The notes: generated by a model from the letters alone, not told the origin. 64,000 nt of DNA from Paracidovorax anthurii (GCF_003269065.1 NZ_QLTA01000001.1:1-64000); one strand, 5' to 3'; counted from the stretch's first letter, positions 36,697 through 46,511 are shown. Numbers and translations are program-made.

Positions 36697-37821
36697 TCAG
36701 ATCCCGAGGTTCTTGAACGCGATCGCGAAGAGCGCGTCCACGATGATGACCATGGTGATGGCGTTCACCACCGAGGCCGTGGTGCCCTCGCCCAGGCTCT
36801 GGGTGTTGGGCTTCACGCGCAGGCCCCAGTGGCAGCCGATGAGCGCGATGCCCACGCCGAACACCACCGACTTGACCACCGCCAGCGCAAGGTTGGAGAA
36901 GCTCACCGCGTTGGGCAGCGCCTGCACGAAATAGGCGGGCGAGACATCCATGGCGATGTCGGCCGCGAGCATGCCGCCCGCGAGTGCGCACAGCGTGGTC
37001 CACACGGCGATGAGCGGCATGGCGATGGCCAGCGCCACGGCGCGCGGCATCACCAGCCGGAAGCCGTGCGGGATGCCCATGACGCGCATCGCGTCCAGCT
37101 CCTCGGTGACGCGCATCACGCCGATCTGCGCGGTGATGGCCGACCCTGAGCGCCCCGCCACGAGGATGGCCGCGAGCATCGGGCCCAGCTCGCGGATCAA
37201 TGAGATGCCCAGGATATTGACGATGAACGACTCGGCGCCGAACTGGCGCAGCTGCAGGCTCATGAGGTAGGCCAGCACCACGCCGATCAGGAAGCCCACG
37301 ATGGCCGTGATGGGCAGGGCCGTGGCACCCATGCGGTAGAGGTGGCCCGAGATGTCGCGCCAGGGTGCGCGGCGCGGCGCGCGCAGCACCCGGCCCAGGT
37401 CGATGACGAGCTGGCCCACCAGCTCCAGCAGGTGCTTGCCGTGCCCCAGCGCGTGCAGCACCTGCACGCCGAAGCGGTCCACCTCCTCGGACAGCCGCCA
37501 GGGCGGCTCGGGCGGGCGGGTGGTGCTGAGCCCGGCCACGCGCTCGAGCATGTCGCGCTGGGCATCGTCCAGCGCCAGCCGCCCGGGCCAGGCGCGGCCC
37601 CAGTGGTTCCAGAGCAGTTGCGCGCCCACGTGGTCGAGCCAGTCCACCTCGCGCAGGTCCCAGCCCAGGCCGGCCCCGGGCGGCGCCTGGGCGAGCTGCG
37701 CCGAGAGCGCGCGCCACGCGGCCCGCGTGCCCAGGTCCGCCGCGCCCCAGCGGCCGCGCAGCACGGCGGTCGGCCCCTCGGGCGTGTCGGTGCGGGTGAT
37801 GCGGGGCGGGCTGTCGCTCAT
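36697..37821 (-). CDS. mlaE: MlaE-family permease with N-terminal STAS-like domain
   Basis: The 374-residue protein combines a soluble N-terminal domain of about 110 residues with a MlaE permease. The N-domain, with GLGWDLREVDWLDHVGAQLL, resembles a STAS fold. The permease part shows PITAIVGFLIGVVLAYLMSL, LIRELGPMLAAILVAGRSGS and EELDAMRVMGIPHGF, all typical of MlaE/Ttg2B. E. coli MlaE lacks the soluble domain, where the separate MlaB protein serves instead, so this is a natural fusion of the two roles. It is the first gene of the operon. Confidence 0.9.
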   Translation of the reverse strand: MSDSPPRITRTDTPEGPTAVLRGRWGAADLGTRAAWRALSAQLAQAPPGAGLGWDLREVDWLDHVGAQLLWNHWGRAWPGRLALDDAQRDMLERVAGLSTTRPPEPPWRLSEEVDRFGVQVLHALGHGKHLLELVGQLVIDLGRVLRAPRRAPWRDISGHLYRMGATALPITAIVGFLIGVVLAYLMSLQLRQFGAESFIVNILGISLIRELGPMLAAILVAGRSGSAITAQIGVMRVTEELDAMRVMGIPHGFRLVMPRAVALAIAMPLIAVWTTLCALAGGMLAADIAMDVSPAYFVQALPNAVSFSNLALAVVKSVVFGVGIALIGCHWGLRVKPNTQSLGEGTTASVVNAITMVIIVDALFAIAFKNLGI

Positions 37822-38122
37822 GGATTCGGGAGGGGAAGGTCGGGGAGCGGAGGGTTGCGGGGTGTGCGCGGGAAGCCGATGGTAGCGGAGCGCGCCGGGG
37901 CGGCCGCGTCAGCGCAGGGCCCGTCCCGGTGGCGGCATTCATCCGGTTGAAATTTCGTCAAAACCGGGGCACGTCGGCGTATCGCCTGCATGAATAGCTA
38001 TCAAAGCAGGAGCAGCAGGTGTTTCCCTATCGACAGCCCCCCGCCGCCGCGCACAATGGCCGGGCCCATCCCGGTCCCCCGGCCCCCGGCGCGGCGCGCG
38101 CGATGCCTTGCCCCACCTTTCC
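37822..38122. other. Intergenic region between mlaE and the GMC oxidoreductase
   Basis: Divergent promoters for mlaE and the GMC oxidoreductase should lie here. The only feature I see is a half copy of the dispersed palindrome, TAGCTATCAAAGC, near 37995-38007. I see no terminator, operator palindrome or small gene. Confidence 0.5.
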
Positions 38123-39817
38123 ATGAGCGACACCACTTTCGACACCATCGTCATCGGCGGCGGCACGGCCGGCGCCCTGCTGTGCAACCGCCTGAGCGCC
38201 GACCCGCGCCACCGCGTGCTGCTGGTGGAGGCCGGCCGCAAGGACGACTACCACTGGATCCACATCCCCGTGGGCTACCTCTACTGCATCGGCAACCCGC
38301 GCACCGACTGGCTCTACCAGACCGAGCCCGACGCGGGCCTGAACGGCCGCAGCCTGCGCTACCCGCGCGGCAAGACGCTGGGCGGCTGCAGCAGCATCAA
38401 CGGCATGATCTACATGCGCGGCCAGGCGCGCGACTACGACCAGTGGGCCGCGGCCACCGGCGACGACACCTGGCGCTGGGACAGCGTGCTCGATGCCTTC
38501 CGCCGCCACGAGGACCACTGGCGCCTGGACCGCCCGGACACGGCCAGCGACGCCTTCAAGCGCCTGCACGGCAGCAAGACCACGGGCGGCGGCGGCGAAT
38601 GGCGCGTGGAGCGCCAGCGCCTGCGCTGGGACGTGCTCGACGCCTTCGCGCAGGCCGCGCAGCAGGCGGGCATCCCCGCCACCGACGACTTCAACGGCGG
38701 CGACAACGAGGGCGTGGGCTACTTCGAGGTCAACCAGAAGGGCGGCTGGCGCTGGAACACCGCCAAGGCCTTCCTGCGCCCCACCTGCTATGGCCGCCCC
38801 AACTTCGAGATGTGGACCGGCGCGCAGGCCAGCCGCCTCGTGCTGGAGACCTTGCCGGACGGCAGCAGCCGCTGCACCGGCGTGGAGGTCTGGAACGGGC
38901 AGGAAATGGTCACGGCCCGCGCCGCGCACGCCGTCGTGCTGAGCGCGGGGGCGGTCAACTCGCCGCAGCTGCTGCAGCTCTCGGGCATCGGCCCCGGCGC
39001 GCTGCTGCAGGCGCACGGCATCCCGGTGGCGCACGACCTGCCCGGCGTGGGCGCCAACCTGCAGGACCACCTGCAGATCCGCGCCGTGTTCAAGGTGAAC
39101 GGCGTGCCCACGCTCAACACCCTGGCCGGCAGCTTCTGGGGCAAGGCGCGCATCGGGCTCGAATACGCGCTCAAGCGCAGCGGGCCGATGAGCATGGCGC
39201 CTTCGCAGCTCGGCGCCTTCACGCGCAGCAGCCCCGCCCAGCCCCACCCCAACCTCGAATACCACGTGCAGCCGCTCTCGCTCGACGCCTTCGGCGAGCC
39301 GCTGCACGCCTTCCCGGCCTTCACGGCCAGCGTGTGCAACCTCAACCCCACGAGCCGGGGCACGGTGCACATCAGGAGCCCGCGCTTCCAGGACGCGCCG
39401 GCCATCGCGCCGCGCTACCTGAGCACCCCCGAGGACCGGCAGGTGGCCGCCGACTCCCTGCGCGTGACGCGCCGCATCGTCGCCCAGCCCGCGCTCGCGC
39501 CCTACCGGCCCGAGGAATGGAAGCCCGGGCCGCAGTACGAATCCGACGACGACCTGGCGCGGCTGGCCGGCGACATCGCCACCACCATCTTCCACCCCGT
39601 GGGCACCACGCGCATGGGCGCCGACGGCGACCCGGGCGCCGTGCTCGACGCGCGCCTGCGCGTGCGCGACGGCCGGGGCGGCACCATCGCGGGCCTGCGC
39701 GTGGTCGATGCCGGCGCCATGCCCACCATCACCAGCGGCAACACCAACTCGCCCACGCTCATGATCGCGGAGAAGGCGGCCGGGTGGCTGCGCGAGGAGG
39801 AACGGGCGGCCGGCTGA
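38123..39817 (+). CDS. GMC-family FAD-dependent oxidoreductase (choline dehydrogenase-like)
   Basis: The 564-residue flavoprotein has the FAD motif IVIGGGTAGALLCNRLSAD, the GMC signatures RGKTLGGCSSINGMIYMRG and LSAGAVNSPQLLQLSGIG, and the catalytic His in FHPVGTTRMG, with GNTNSPTLMIAEKA near the end. It should oxidise a primary or aliphatic alcohol. ATG 38123 was preferred to an in-frame TTG at 38108. The gene stands alone; the downstream gene is convergent. Confidence 0.9.
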   Translation: MSDTTFDTIVIGGGTAGALLCNRLSADPRHRVLLVEAGRKDDYHWIHIPVGYLYCIGNPRTDWLYQTEPDAGLNGRSLRYPRGKTLGGCSSINGMIYMRGQARDYDQWAAATGDDTWRWDSVLDAFRRHEDHWRLDRPDTASDAFKRLHGSKTTGGGGEWRVERQRLRWDVLDAFAQAAQQAGIPATDDFNGGDNEGVGYFEVNQKGGWRWNTAKAFLRPTCYGRPNFEMWTGAQASRLVLETLPDGSSRCTGVEVWNGQEMVTARAAHAVVLSAGAVNSPQLLQLSGIGPGALLQAHGIPVAHDLPGVGANLQDHLQIRAVFKVNGVPTLNTLAGSFWGKARIGLEYALKRSGPMSMAPSQLGAFTRSSPAQPHPNLEYHVQPLSLDAFGEPLHAFPAFTASVCNLNPTSRGTVHIRSPRFQDAPAIAPRYLSTPEDRQVAADSLRVTRRIVAQPALAPYRPEEWKPGPQYESDDDLARLAGDIATTIFHPVGTTRMGADGDPGAVLDARLRVRDGRGGTIAGLRVVDAGAMPTITSGNTNSPTLMIAEKAAGWLREEERAAG

Positions 39818-39844
39818 CGCGGCGCGGCTTACATCGGGCCCCCA

Positions 39845-40927
39845 TCAGGCCGCCAGGGGACCGGTGCCGCCGGTTTGGGCGCCGGCCTCGCGCCGCCGCG
39901 CCACGGCCTGCTCCCAGGCGACGCCCCCGGCCGCCGCGGCACCGGCCAGCCACAGCGCGGACGACACCGTCTGCAGGCGCGCGGCGGTTTCGGCATCGCT
40001 CTCCGACGCCTGCACAGCGGCGGCCGACACGCCCGCCGCCGCCAGATTGGCCAGGCTGCCCGCGCCCAGCCAGAGCGCCACCCGCGTGCCGCCCTGGGGA
40101 TGGGTGAGCGCGCTCCAGGCGGTCATCGCCCCGCTGGCGGCCCACGACGCCGCCGCGCCGTAGCCCAGCGCGCGCTGCAGCGCCCCCAGCGTGAAGGGCA
40201 CGGCAACGCTGAAGGCGCCGGCGGCCATGCCCAGCCAGTTCGTCCCCGTGGACCCGACGCTGCGCGACACGTTGCCCGCCTCGCCCAGCGCACCGGCCGC
40301 CACCCACAGCCCGCCGCTCACCGCAGACACCACGCGCGCCGCCTGCGGCGCCGCGCCGAGCCGTGCGGAGGCCAGGGATGCCGCAGCCGCCGCGGCATCC
40401 ACCAGCGGCGCGCTCAGCGCCGATGCCTCGCGCGCCACGCCGGGGCGGCCCGGCACGCCGGCGGCGGGAAGCCCGGGCATCCGCCCGGAGGAAGCCGGGG
40501 ACTCCCCCAAGGGCGAGGCCACCGGGGATATCGAAGAGGACAGGGAAGCGGGGGAGACGGGGGAGGCCGGCGCGGACTCGCCGCCGCCGGCAGGCGGCGG
40601 GACCGGGCGCGGCACCGGCAGCGTGGCCCCGGGCGGTGCCGACAGGGAGCGGGGCAGGCGCACGGCGCGGCCCCGGGCCGGCACGGACTCCCCTGCGGGC
40701 AGCGGCGCGCCCCCGGACGGCGCCGACAGGGAGCGCGGCAGGCCCGCGGCGCGGGGCCGCTGGTCGGCCGCCACGCCGGACGGCGGCGCGCTGCGCGAAC
40801 GCAGGCCGTCGGGCGCCTGCGGGCGCGCGGTGCGGCCCCGGGCCGGCACGGGCTCCCCGGCGGGTACCGGCGCGGCTGCGGGGGCGGAGGCAGGCGCGGG
40901 AGCGCGAAGAGAATCGAGGGAAGGCAT
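39845..40927 (-). CDS. Pro/Ser/Ala-rich protein with hydrophobic C-terminal segments, unknown function
   Basis: The 360-residue product starts MPSLDSLRAPAPASAP and has about 170 residues of disordered Pro/Ser/Ala/Arg-rich sequence, with the imperfect repeat LPRSLSAPSGG seen three times. The C-terminal half has four hydrophobic stretches, including VVSAVSGGLWVAAGAL, LGMAAGAFSVAVPFTLGAL and ALWLGAGSLANLAAAGVSAA. I recognise no family. The shape, a flexible polar N-terminus with membrane-active helices behind it, recalls type III effectors, but I found no hrp/PIP box upstream. The start is placed where strong GC third-position bias begins. Confidence 0.5.
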   Translation of the reverse strand: MPSLDSLRAPAPASAPAAAPVPAGEPVPARGRTARPQAPDGLRSRSAPPSGVAADQRPRAAGLPRSLSAPSGGAPLPAGESVPARGRAVRLPRSLSAPPGATLPVPRPVPPPAGGGESAPASPVSPASLSSSISPVASPLGESPASSGRMPGLPAAGVPGRPGVAREASALSAPLVDAAAAAASLASARLGAAPQAARVVSAVSGGLWVAAGALGEAGNVSRSVGSTGTNWLGMAAGAFSVAVPFTLGALQRALGYGAAASWAASGAMTAWSALTHPQGGTRVALWLGAGSLANLAAAGVSAAAVQASESDAETAARLQTVSSALWLAGAAAAGGVAWEQAVARRREAGAQTGGTGPLAA

Positions 40928-41493
40928 GGAATGGAACAGCGGAATGGGGACGGCATGGAACCGGCGAGGAGAACTCCCCGGCGATCTCGGCAACACGGGA
41001 AACCCCGCGCGCCACAGTTGCCATTCCATGCAAAACCGCGCAAAAAAGGCATCAAAAGCAGCATCAGTGCTACCAAAACTTCGCAAATCCTGCCAAAAGT
41101 ACGCATCCAGCGCCTTCACGCCAGACCGCCCCGCGCACCAGGACGGAGAATGCCGCACCGCCATCGCGCTTGCGCGGTCTGCGGGAAACCCCCAATGCAC
41201 CAGCGGGGTGCGGGAGTTACATTGCGGTTACTCGATAGCGCGCAACGCCGCGCCACGAGGGGACCGAGGAGACAAACTCGAACTCGAATACACCAATCCA
41301 AAGCATCCCCTATAAGATGCCTTACCTGAAGCGCCGGAATCCCCGGCGCTTTTTTTTGCCCGCCACGCAGCGGCCCGCGCGGGGCCCGTGGGCCATCCCG
41401 CAGGACGGATTCCAAGCCTTTTCCGGGCCATGTCGGCGCATCGGCTACCTCTTCAGCTCCTGAAACCATAGCATCCGGTGCGACAATCCCGGC
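40928..41493. other. Intergenic region with an orphan terminator, less GC-rich
   Basis: About 560 bases separate the Pro/Ser-rich gene from the TSUP gene. The part next to the former is AT-richer and probably holds its promoter. Near the other end are a possible -10 box, TATAAG at 41311-41316, and an intrinsic terminator at 41330-41357. No credible protein gene is visible. Confidence 0.5.
41330..41357 (+). terminator. Intrinsic terminator without an evident gene
   Basis: AGCGCCGG and CCGGCGCT form a perfect eight-base stem with a five-base loop, followed by eight T. No annotated plus-strand gene ends nearby. It could end a small RNA or attenuate the TSUP gene 136 bases downstream. Confidence 0.8.
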
Positions 41494-42252
41494 ATGGAAT
41501 GGATCATCGTCTCGCTGGCCTCGCTGCTGGCCGGCTTCGTGGACGCCATCGTGGGCGGCGGCGGGCTCATCCTCGTGCCCGCGCTGTTCGCCACGTTCCC
41601 CACCGCGCCGCCCGCCACCCTCATGGGCACCAACAAGAGCGGCTCGATCTGGGGCACCGGCATCGCCACCTGGCAATACAGCCGCCGCGTGCGCATGCGC
41701 TGGCAGGCCCTGCTGCCGGCCGCCGCGGCGGGTTTCGCGGGCGCCTTCGCCGGCGCCTGGACGGTCACCGTGGTGCCGGTGGACTTCCTGCGCCGGCTGC
41801 TGCCCTTCATCCTGCTGGCCGTGCTCGCCTACACCCTCGCGCGCAAGGACCTCGGCAAACACCACGCCCCGCGCTTCGAAGGCCATGCCGAAACCCGCGT
41901 GGCCTGCCTGATCGGGCTCACGATCGGGTTCTACGACGGGTTCTTCGGCCCGGGCACGGGCAGCTTCTTCGTCTTCCTGTTCGTGCGGCTGCTGGGCTAC
42001 GACTTCCTGAACGCGTCCGCGTCGGCCAAGCTGCTCAACCTCGCGACCAACGTGGCCGCGCTCATCCTCTTCACCGCCAAGGGGCACGTGTGGTGGCACT
42101 TCGCCCTGCCGCTGGCGGTGGCCAACGTGGCCGGCAGCGTGCTGGGCACGCACATGGCCATGAAGCACGGCACGGGCTTCGTGCGCGGCATCTTCATCTT
42201 CGTGGTGAGCGCGCTGATCCTCAAGACCGGCTACGACGCCTTCCTGCGCTGA
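41494..42252 (+). CDS. TSUP/TauE-family membrane transporter
   Basis: The 252-residue protein has about eight helices and matches the TSUP (DUF81) family: VDAIVGGGGLILVPALF, MGTNKSGSIWGTGIAT and the repeat motif GFYDGFFGPGTGSFFVFLFV. The family moves organosulfur compounds, sulfite or other small anions, mostly outward. No adjacent gene hints at the substrate. It is convergent with a LysR gene 24 bases away. Confidence 0.87.
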   Translation: MEWIIVSLASLLAGFVDAIVGGGGLILVPALFATFPTAPPATLMGTNKSGSIWGTGIATWQYSRRVRMRWQALLPAAAAGFAGAFAGAWTVTVVPVDFLRRLLPFILLAVLAYTLARKDLGKHHAPRFEGHAETRVACLIGLTIGFYDGFFGPGTGSFFVFLFVRLLGYDFLNASASAKLLNLATNVAALILFTAKGHVWWHFALPLAVANVAGSVLGTHMAMKHGTGFVRGIFIFVVSALILKTGYDAFLR

Positions 42253-42276
42253 CCCGGGGGCCGCGCGCGCGGCCGC

Positions 42277-43191
42277 TCAGCCCGCCGGACGCGGGCAGAG
42301 CCGGGCCGCCACGCGCACGATCGCGTCGATGAACACCGTGACGGCCGGGTGGGCACGCTCCCCGCGCCGGAAGGCCACGGAGATCCGCCGCCCCCCGTCC
42401 GGGCGCAGGCGCACGGCCCGGGTGCCCGGCACCGGCCGGATCAGGCGCAGGCCCGGCACCACGGTGACGGCGCAGCCCGCCGACACCATGGCCGAGACCA
42501 CCTCGAAGCCCTGCGCCCGCACGTCCATGCGGGGCTCGAAGCCGGCCTTGCGACACAGGTCGCGCACGAACTCACCGAAGCTGCTCGCCGCCGCGTCCAT
42601 GGCCCAGGATTCGTGGCGCAGGTCCGCCACGGTCAGCGACGCGCGGCCCGCCAGCGGGTGGGTGTCCGGCAGCAGCACGTGCAGCGAATCCTCGGCCAGC
42701 GGCACCAGGCCGAAGCCGCCGTGGCGGCGGTCCATCTGCAGCGAGAGGTGGTCGATCAGCGCGATGTCGGCGCGCCAGGAGCCCAGCGCCGCCAGCCCGT
42801 CCACGGGCTCCATCTCCTCCACCGCCAGCCGCAGGCGCGGCGTGGACGCGCGCAGCGCCTTGATCGTCTCGGGCAGGATGGCCGAGGCGATCGAGGGAAA
42901 GGCCGCCACGCGCAGCTCGCCGGCGACCTCGCGGCGCAGCAGCGCCAGCTCGGACTTCGCCTCGTCCAGCACCACCAGCAGGCGCTCGGCATGCCCCACC
43001 AGCGCCTCGCCCGCGGGCGTCAGGCGCACGCCCCGGCCCCGGCGCTCCGTGAGGGCCACGCCGGCCTCTTCCTCCAGGTGCGCGATCTGCTGCGACACGG
43101 CCGAGGGCGTCAGCGAAAGGGCCTCGGCGGCCGCGGCCATCGTGCCGCAGCGGGCCAGCTCGCGCAGCGCGCGCAGGCGGTTCATGTCCAT
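42277..43191 (-). CDS. LysR-family transcriptional regulator
   Basis: The 304-residue protein has a LysR helix-turn-helix in the first 60 residues (LARCGTMAAAAEALSLTPSA, VSQQIAHLEEEAGVALTERR). A periplasmic-binding-like effector domain follows (GELRVAAFPSIASAILPETI). It is divergent from the L-serine deaminase gene across 147 bases and may regulate it, as LysR genes often control the divergent neighbour. The effector is unknown. Confidence 0.88.
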   Translation of the reverse strand: MDMNRLRALRELARCGTMAAAAEALSLTPSAVSQQIAHLEEEAGVALTERRGRGVRLTPAGEALVGHAERLLVVLDEAKSELALLRREVAGELRVAAFPSIASAILPETIKALRASTPRLRLAVEEMEPVDGLAALGSWRADIALIDHLSLQMDRRHGGFGLVPLAEDSLHVLLPDTHPLAGRASLTVADLRHESWAMDAAASSFGEFVRDLCRKAGFEPRMDVRAQGFEVVSAMVSAGCAVTVVPGLRLIRPVPGTRAVRLRPDGGRRISVAFRRGERAHPAVTVFIDAIVRVAARLCPRPAG

Positions 43192-43338
43192 GCCCGGCTC
43201 CCCCGGGGCACGGCCCCAATCGATAGGTTCGCTAATGTATCCCGTTAGAAAAGATCAGTAGACCTGATGGAACAGGCTTTCTACGCTTTCGCATCCCATC
43301 GATACCGCCGCGCGGCGCCACCAAGAGAACCGTTCACC

Positions 43339-44727
43339 ATGGCCATCAGCGTCTTCGACCTCTTCAAGATCGGCATCGGGCCCTCCAGCTCGCACACCGT
43401 GGGGCCCATGCGCGCGGCCCGCATGTTCACCCACGCCCTGGAGCACCAGGGGCTGCTGCCCTCGGTGGGCCGCGTGGTGGCGCAGCTCCACGGCTCGCTG
43501 GGCGCCACCGGCAAGGGGCACGGCAGCGACACCGCCGTGCTGCTGGGGCTGGCCGGGCACGAGCCCGACACCGTGGACGTGGACCGCTTGGCCGGGTACG
43601 TCGCCGACATCCGCGCCCACCGGAGCCTGCCGCTCGCCGGCCGCCACGCCATCGGCTTCGAGGAGCGGCGCGACCTGCTGTTCTACGCGCTCCAGCCCCT
43701 GCCCTTCCACGCCAACGGCCTGCGCTTCGCCGCCCACGACGCTGCGGGCGCGCTGCTGCACGAGGCCACCTACTACTCCGTGGGCGGCGGCTTCATCGTG
43801 AGCGACGCGGTGGCGGCGGACGGCGCGCGCCAGAAGGTGATCGCGCCCGACCCCTCGGTGCTGCCGCTGCCCTTCGACGACGCGGCGCAGCTGTTGCGCC
43901 TGGCCGATGCCGGCGGCCAGGGCATCGCCGGCGTGATGCGCCGCAACGAGCGCCACTGGCGCACCGACGCCGAGATCGACGCCGGCCTGCTGGCGATCTG
44001 GCGCGCGATGCAGGACTGCGTGGAGCGCGGCTGCCGCACCGAAGGCATCCTGCCCGGCGGCTTCAAGGTCCGGCGCCGCGCCGCCGCGCTCGCGCGCCGC
44101 CTCGGGGACTTCGACCCGCGCCCGGCCGACCCGCTGCGCGTGCTCGACTGGGTGAACCTCTGGGCACTGGCCGTCAACGAGGAGAACGCGGCCGGCGGCC
44201 GCGTCGTCACCGCGCCCACCAACGGCGCGGCGGGCATCCTCCCCGCCGTGCTGCACTACTACGTGCGCACCGCCCCGCAGGCCAGCGAGCGCGGCGTGAC
44301 CGACTTCCTGCTCACGGCCGGGGCCATCGGCATCCTCTACAAGAAGAACGCCTCCATCAGCGGCGCCGAGGTCGGCTGCCAGGGCGAGGTGGGCGTGGCC
44401 TGCTCGATGGCGGCCGGCGCGCTCTGCGCGGCCTTAGGGGGCACGCCGGCGCAGGCGGAGAACGCGGCCGAGATCGGCATGGAGCACCACCTGGGCCTCA
44501 CCTGCGACCCGGTGGGCGGGCTGGTGCAGATCCCGTGCATCGAGCGCAACGCCATCGCCGCGGTCAAGGCCATCAACGCCGCGCGCATGGCGCTGCACGG
44601 CGACGGCACGCACTTCGTGAGCCTCGACCAGGTCATCAAGACCATGCGCGAGACCGGCGCGGACATGCTCACCAAGTACAAGGAAACCGCCCGGGGGGGC
44701 CTGGCGGTCAACATCGTGGAGTGCTGA
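43339..44727 (+). CDS. sdaA: L-serine ammonia-lyase (iron-sulfur L-serine deaminase)
   Basis: The 462-residue single-chain enzyme converts L-serine to pyruvate and ammonia. It opens with [20 protein letters not shown], the family signature, and shows [14 protein letters not shown]. The cluster-binding cysteines are in [15 protein letters not shown] and [19 protein letters not shown]. Length and order match one-chain SdaA. ATG 43339 gives the canonical start. The LysR gene is divergent, and an amino-acid ABC transporter follows after a promoter and a leader terminator. Confidence 0.94.
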   Translation: MAISVFDLFKIGIGPSSSHTVGPMRAARMFTHALEHQGLLPSVGRVVAQLHGSLGATGKGHGSDTAVLLGLAGHEPDTVDVDRLAGYVADIRAHRSLPLAGRHAIGFEERRDLLFYALQPLPFHANGLRFAAHDAAGALLHEATYYSVGGGFIVSDAVAADGARQKVIAPDPSVLPLPFDDAAQLLRLADAGGQGIAGVMRRNERHWRTDAEIDAGLLAIWRAMQDCVERGCRTEGILPGGFKVRRRAAALARRLGDFDPRPADPLRVLDWVNLWALAVNEENAAGGRVVTAPTNGAAGILPAVLHYYVRTAPQASERGVTDFLLTAGAIGILYKKNASISGAEVGCQGEVGVACSMAAGALCAALGGTPAQAENAAEIGMEHHLGLTCDPVGGLVQIPCIERNAIAAVKAINAARMALHGDGTHFVSLDQVIKTMRETGADMLTKYKETARGGLAVNIVEC

Positions 44728-44759
44728 AGGCCGGGCCCGGCCATCCGCATTTTCGATAA

Positions 44760-44788
44760 GGCATGAGCTCATGCCTGCTACTTATAAT
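44760..44788 (+). promoter_or_regulatory. Promoter with palindrome for the amino-acid ABC transporter
   Basis: A perfect -10 box, TATAAT, lies at 44783-44788. The perfect 16-base palindrome GGCATGAGCTCATGCC at 44760-44775 overlaps where the -35 box should be, and no good -35 is seen. This suggests a regulated promoter whose transcript starts near 44795, about 100 bases before the first gene. Confidence 0.65.
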
Positions 44789-44834
44789 GCGACAGATCCG
44801 TGACGCCCTTCTGCCGGGCGCCAGCCTCGACGAT

Positions 44835-44869
44835 ATCCGGCTTCGCCACCCGCCAAGCCGGATTTTTTT
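44835..44869 (+). terminator. Intrinsic terminator in the leader of the amino-acid ABC transporter
   Basis: ATCCGGCTT and AAGCCGGAT form a nine-base stem with an 11-base loop, followed by seven T. It lies downstream of the TATAAT box but upstream of the start codon at 44899. It may attenuate the transporter mRNA as well as end the sdaA transcript. A further hairpin, GACGCCC/GGGCGCC, at 44802-44822 precedes it. Confidence 0.8.
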
Positions 44870-44898
44870 ACCCTGTCCCACCCCACCAGGAACCGCAG

Positions 44899-45666
44899 AT
44901 GAAGCTTCTCAAGACGATGGCCGCCACCGCCGTGGCACTGTGCGCCGTGTTCTCCGCCCACGCCCGCCCGATCGACGCGATCCAGAAGGACGGCAAGATC
45001 GTCATCGCCACCGAGGGCCAGTTCGCGCCCTTCAACTACTTCAACGGCACGCAGCTCACCGGCTTCGAGGTCGAGGTCGCCAACCTCGTGGCCAAGAAGA
45101 TGAACCTGAAGGTGGAGTGGAAGACCCTGGGCTTCGACGCGCTGCTCACCGGCCTGGCCCAGGACCGCTGGGACGTCGCCATCGCCTCCCACGGCGTGAC
45201 CGAGGAGCGCTCCAAGGCCGTCACCTTCGCCACGCCCCACTACTGCTCGGGCGGCATGGTCATCGCCCTGGACCCGGCCATCCGCGCGGGCAAGGACCTC
45301 GCGGGCAAGGTGGTGGCCGTGCAGACCGGCACCAGCTACCTCGAAAACGTCAAGAAGGTGCCCGGCGTAAAGGACGTGAAGAACTTCCCCACCGACGTGG
45401 ACGCGCGCAGCGCCCTCACCTCCAAGCGCGTGGACGCCTGGGTGACCGACAAGTTCGTCGCCAAGGAAGTGGCCGCCAAGAACCCCAAGGCGGGCCTCAA
45501 GCTCGGCGACATGCTCTTCATCGAGAAGATCGCCCCGGCCGTCGCCAAGGGCAACACGGGCCTGGCCGACGCCTGGAACAAGGCCTTCGCCGAGATCCTG
45601 GCCGACGGCAGCTATGCCGCCGTGTCCAAGAAGTACTTCAACGAAGACGTCCGCTGCGCTCCCTGA
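44899..45666 (+). CDS. Polar amino-acid ABC transporter substrate-binding protein
   Basis: The 255-residue protein has a signal peptide ([17 protein letters not shown]) and a family-3 solute-binding domain with [37 protein letters not shown] and [17 protein letters not shown]. It should capture an amino acid in the periplasm for the permease and ATPase encoded after it. An [15 protein letters not shown] stretch is in the ligand cleft. The substrate is not evident; the sdaA neighbour suggests a role in amino-acid use. Confidence 0.9.
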   Translation: MKLLKTMAATAVALCAVFSAHARPIDAIQKDGKIVIATEGQFAPFNYFNGTQLTGFEVEVANLVAKKMNLKVEWKTLGFDALLTGLAQDRWDVAIASHGVTEERSKAVTFATPHYCSGGMVIALDPAIRAGKDLAGKVVAVQTGTSYLENVKKVPGVKDVKNFPTDVDARSALTSKRVDAWVTDKFVAKEVAAKNPKAGLKLGDMLFIEKIAPAVAKGNTGLADAWNKAFAEILADGSYAAVSKKYFNEDVRCAP

Positions 45667-45728
45667 GCCCAGACCGCCGGCCGGCGCCCTGACGCGCCAC
45701 GGCCGGCCTTCTTCCGCACGCCTATCCC

Positions 45729-46511
45729 ATGCTCACCGCCCTCTGGCCCCGGCACTGGGGCCGCTCGCAGCGCAGCAATGCCACGCTGGTCTCGGCCCTG
45801 GTGCTGATGGTGCTGGCGCTGGCCCTGCTGGGCCACGCCCTCTCCTTCCTGCCCGACCCCATCGGCCCCAACGCGCAGGCCTTCGCCGACGGCGCGCGCA
45901 CCACGCTCTGGCTCACGCTCGTGAGCGGCCTGTGCGGCCTCGCGCTCGGCACCGGCGCGGCGCTGGCCCGCACCGCGCGCTGGACGCCGCTGCGCTGGGC
46001 GGCCCGCTTCTACATCTGGGTGATCCGCGGCACGCCGCTGCTGGTGCAGATCCTCTTCGTGTACTTCGCGCTGCCGGTGCTGGTGCCCGGCCTGAACCTG
46101 CCCGACTTCGCCGCCGCCGTCGTGGCGCTGGGCCTGAACGTGGGCGCCTACAACGCCGAGGCCATCCGCGCCGGCCTGCTGGCCGTCCCGCGCGGGCAGA
46201 CCGAGGCGGCGCGCGCGCTGGGCCTCTCGCGCACCTACGTCTTTTTCGACGTGGTGTTCCCGCAGGCCTTCAAGATCTCGCTGCCGCCGCTGGTGAGCAA
46301 CTTCGTGGCGCTGCTCAAGGACTCGTCCCTCGCCTACGCCATCGGCGTGGTGGAACTCACCAACGTGGGCAACCGCATCCAGTCGGCCACCTTCCAGCCC
46401 ATCGCCACGCTCTCCACCGTGGCCGTCACCTACCTGCTGCTCACCACGCTGGTCACGCAGGTCTCCAACGCCATCGAGCACCGCTTCGACGTGGAGGGCC
46501 GCGCGCAATGA
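45729..46511 (+). CDS. Amino-acid ABC transporter permease
   Basis: The 260-residue permease is of the HisMQ type, with [20 protein letters not shown], the family signature [20 protein letters not shown], and the ATPase-coupling EAA-like loop [20 protein letters not shown]. About five or six membrane helices are visible. It follows the binding protein gene by 62 bases and ends in an ATGA overlap with the ATPase gene. It probably forms a homodimer, as only one permease gene is present. Confidence 0.93.
   Translation: MLTALWPRHWGRSQRSNATLVSALVLMVLALALLGHALSFLPDPIGPNAQAFADGARTTLWLTLVSGLCGLALGTGAALARTARWTPLRWAARFYIWVIRGTPLLVQILFVYFALPVLVPGLNLPDFAAAVVALGLNVGAYNAEAIRAGLLAVPRGQTEAARALGLSRTYVFFDVVFPQAFKISLPPLVSNFVALLKDSSLAYAIGVVELTNVGNRIQSATFQPIATLSTVAVTYLLLTTLVTQVSNAIEHRFDVEGRAQ

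Noticed and set aside
40928-41200. Extension of the Pro/Ser-rich protein to an upstream ATG at 41200
   Set aside because: Codons in this stretch lack the GC third-position bias of the rest, so it looks like promoter DNA that happens to be open.
40928-41320. hrp/PIP box (TTCGB-N15-TTCGB) upstream of the Pro/Ser-rich gene
   Set aside because: No pair with correct spacing and orientation was found. One near match lies on the wrong strand.
44787-44900. Leader peptide ORF in the amino-acid transporter leader
   Set aside because: The only in-frame ATG overlaps the -10 box, so it would not be on the mRNA.
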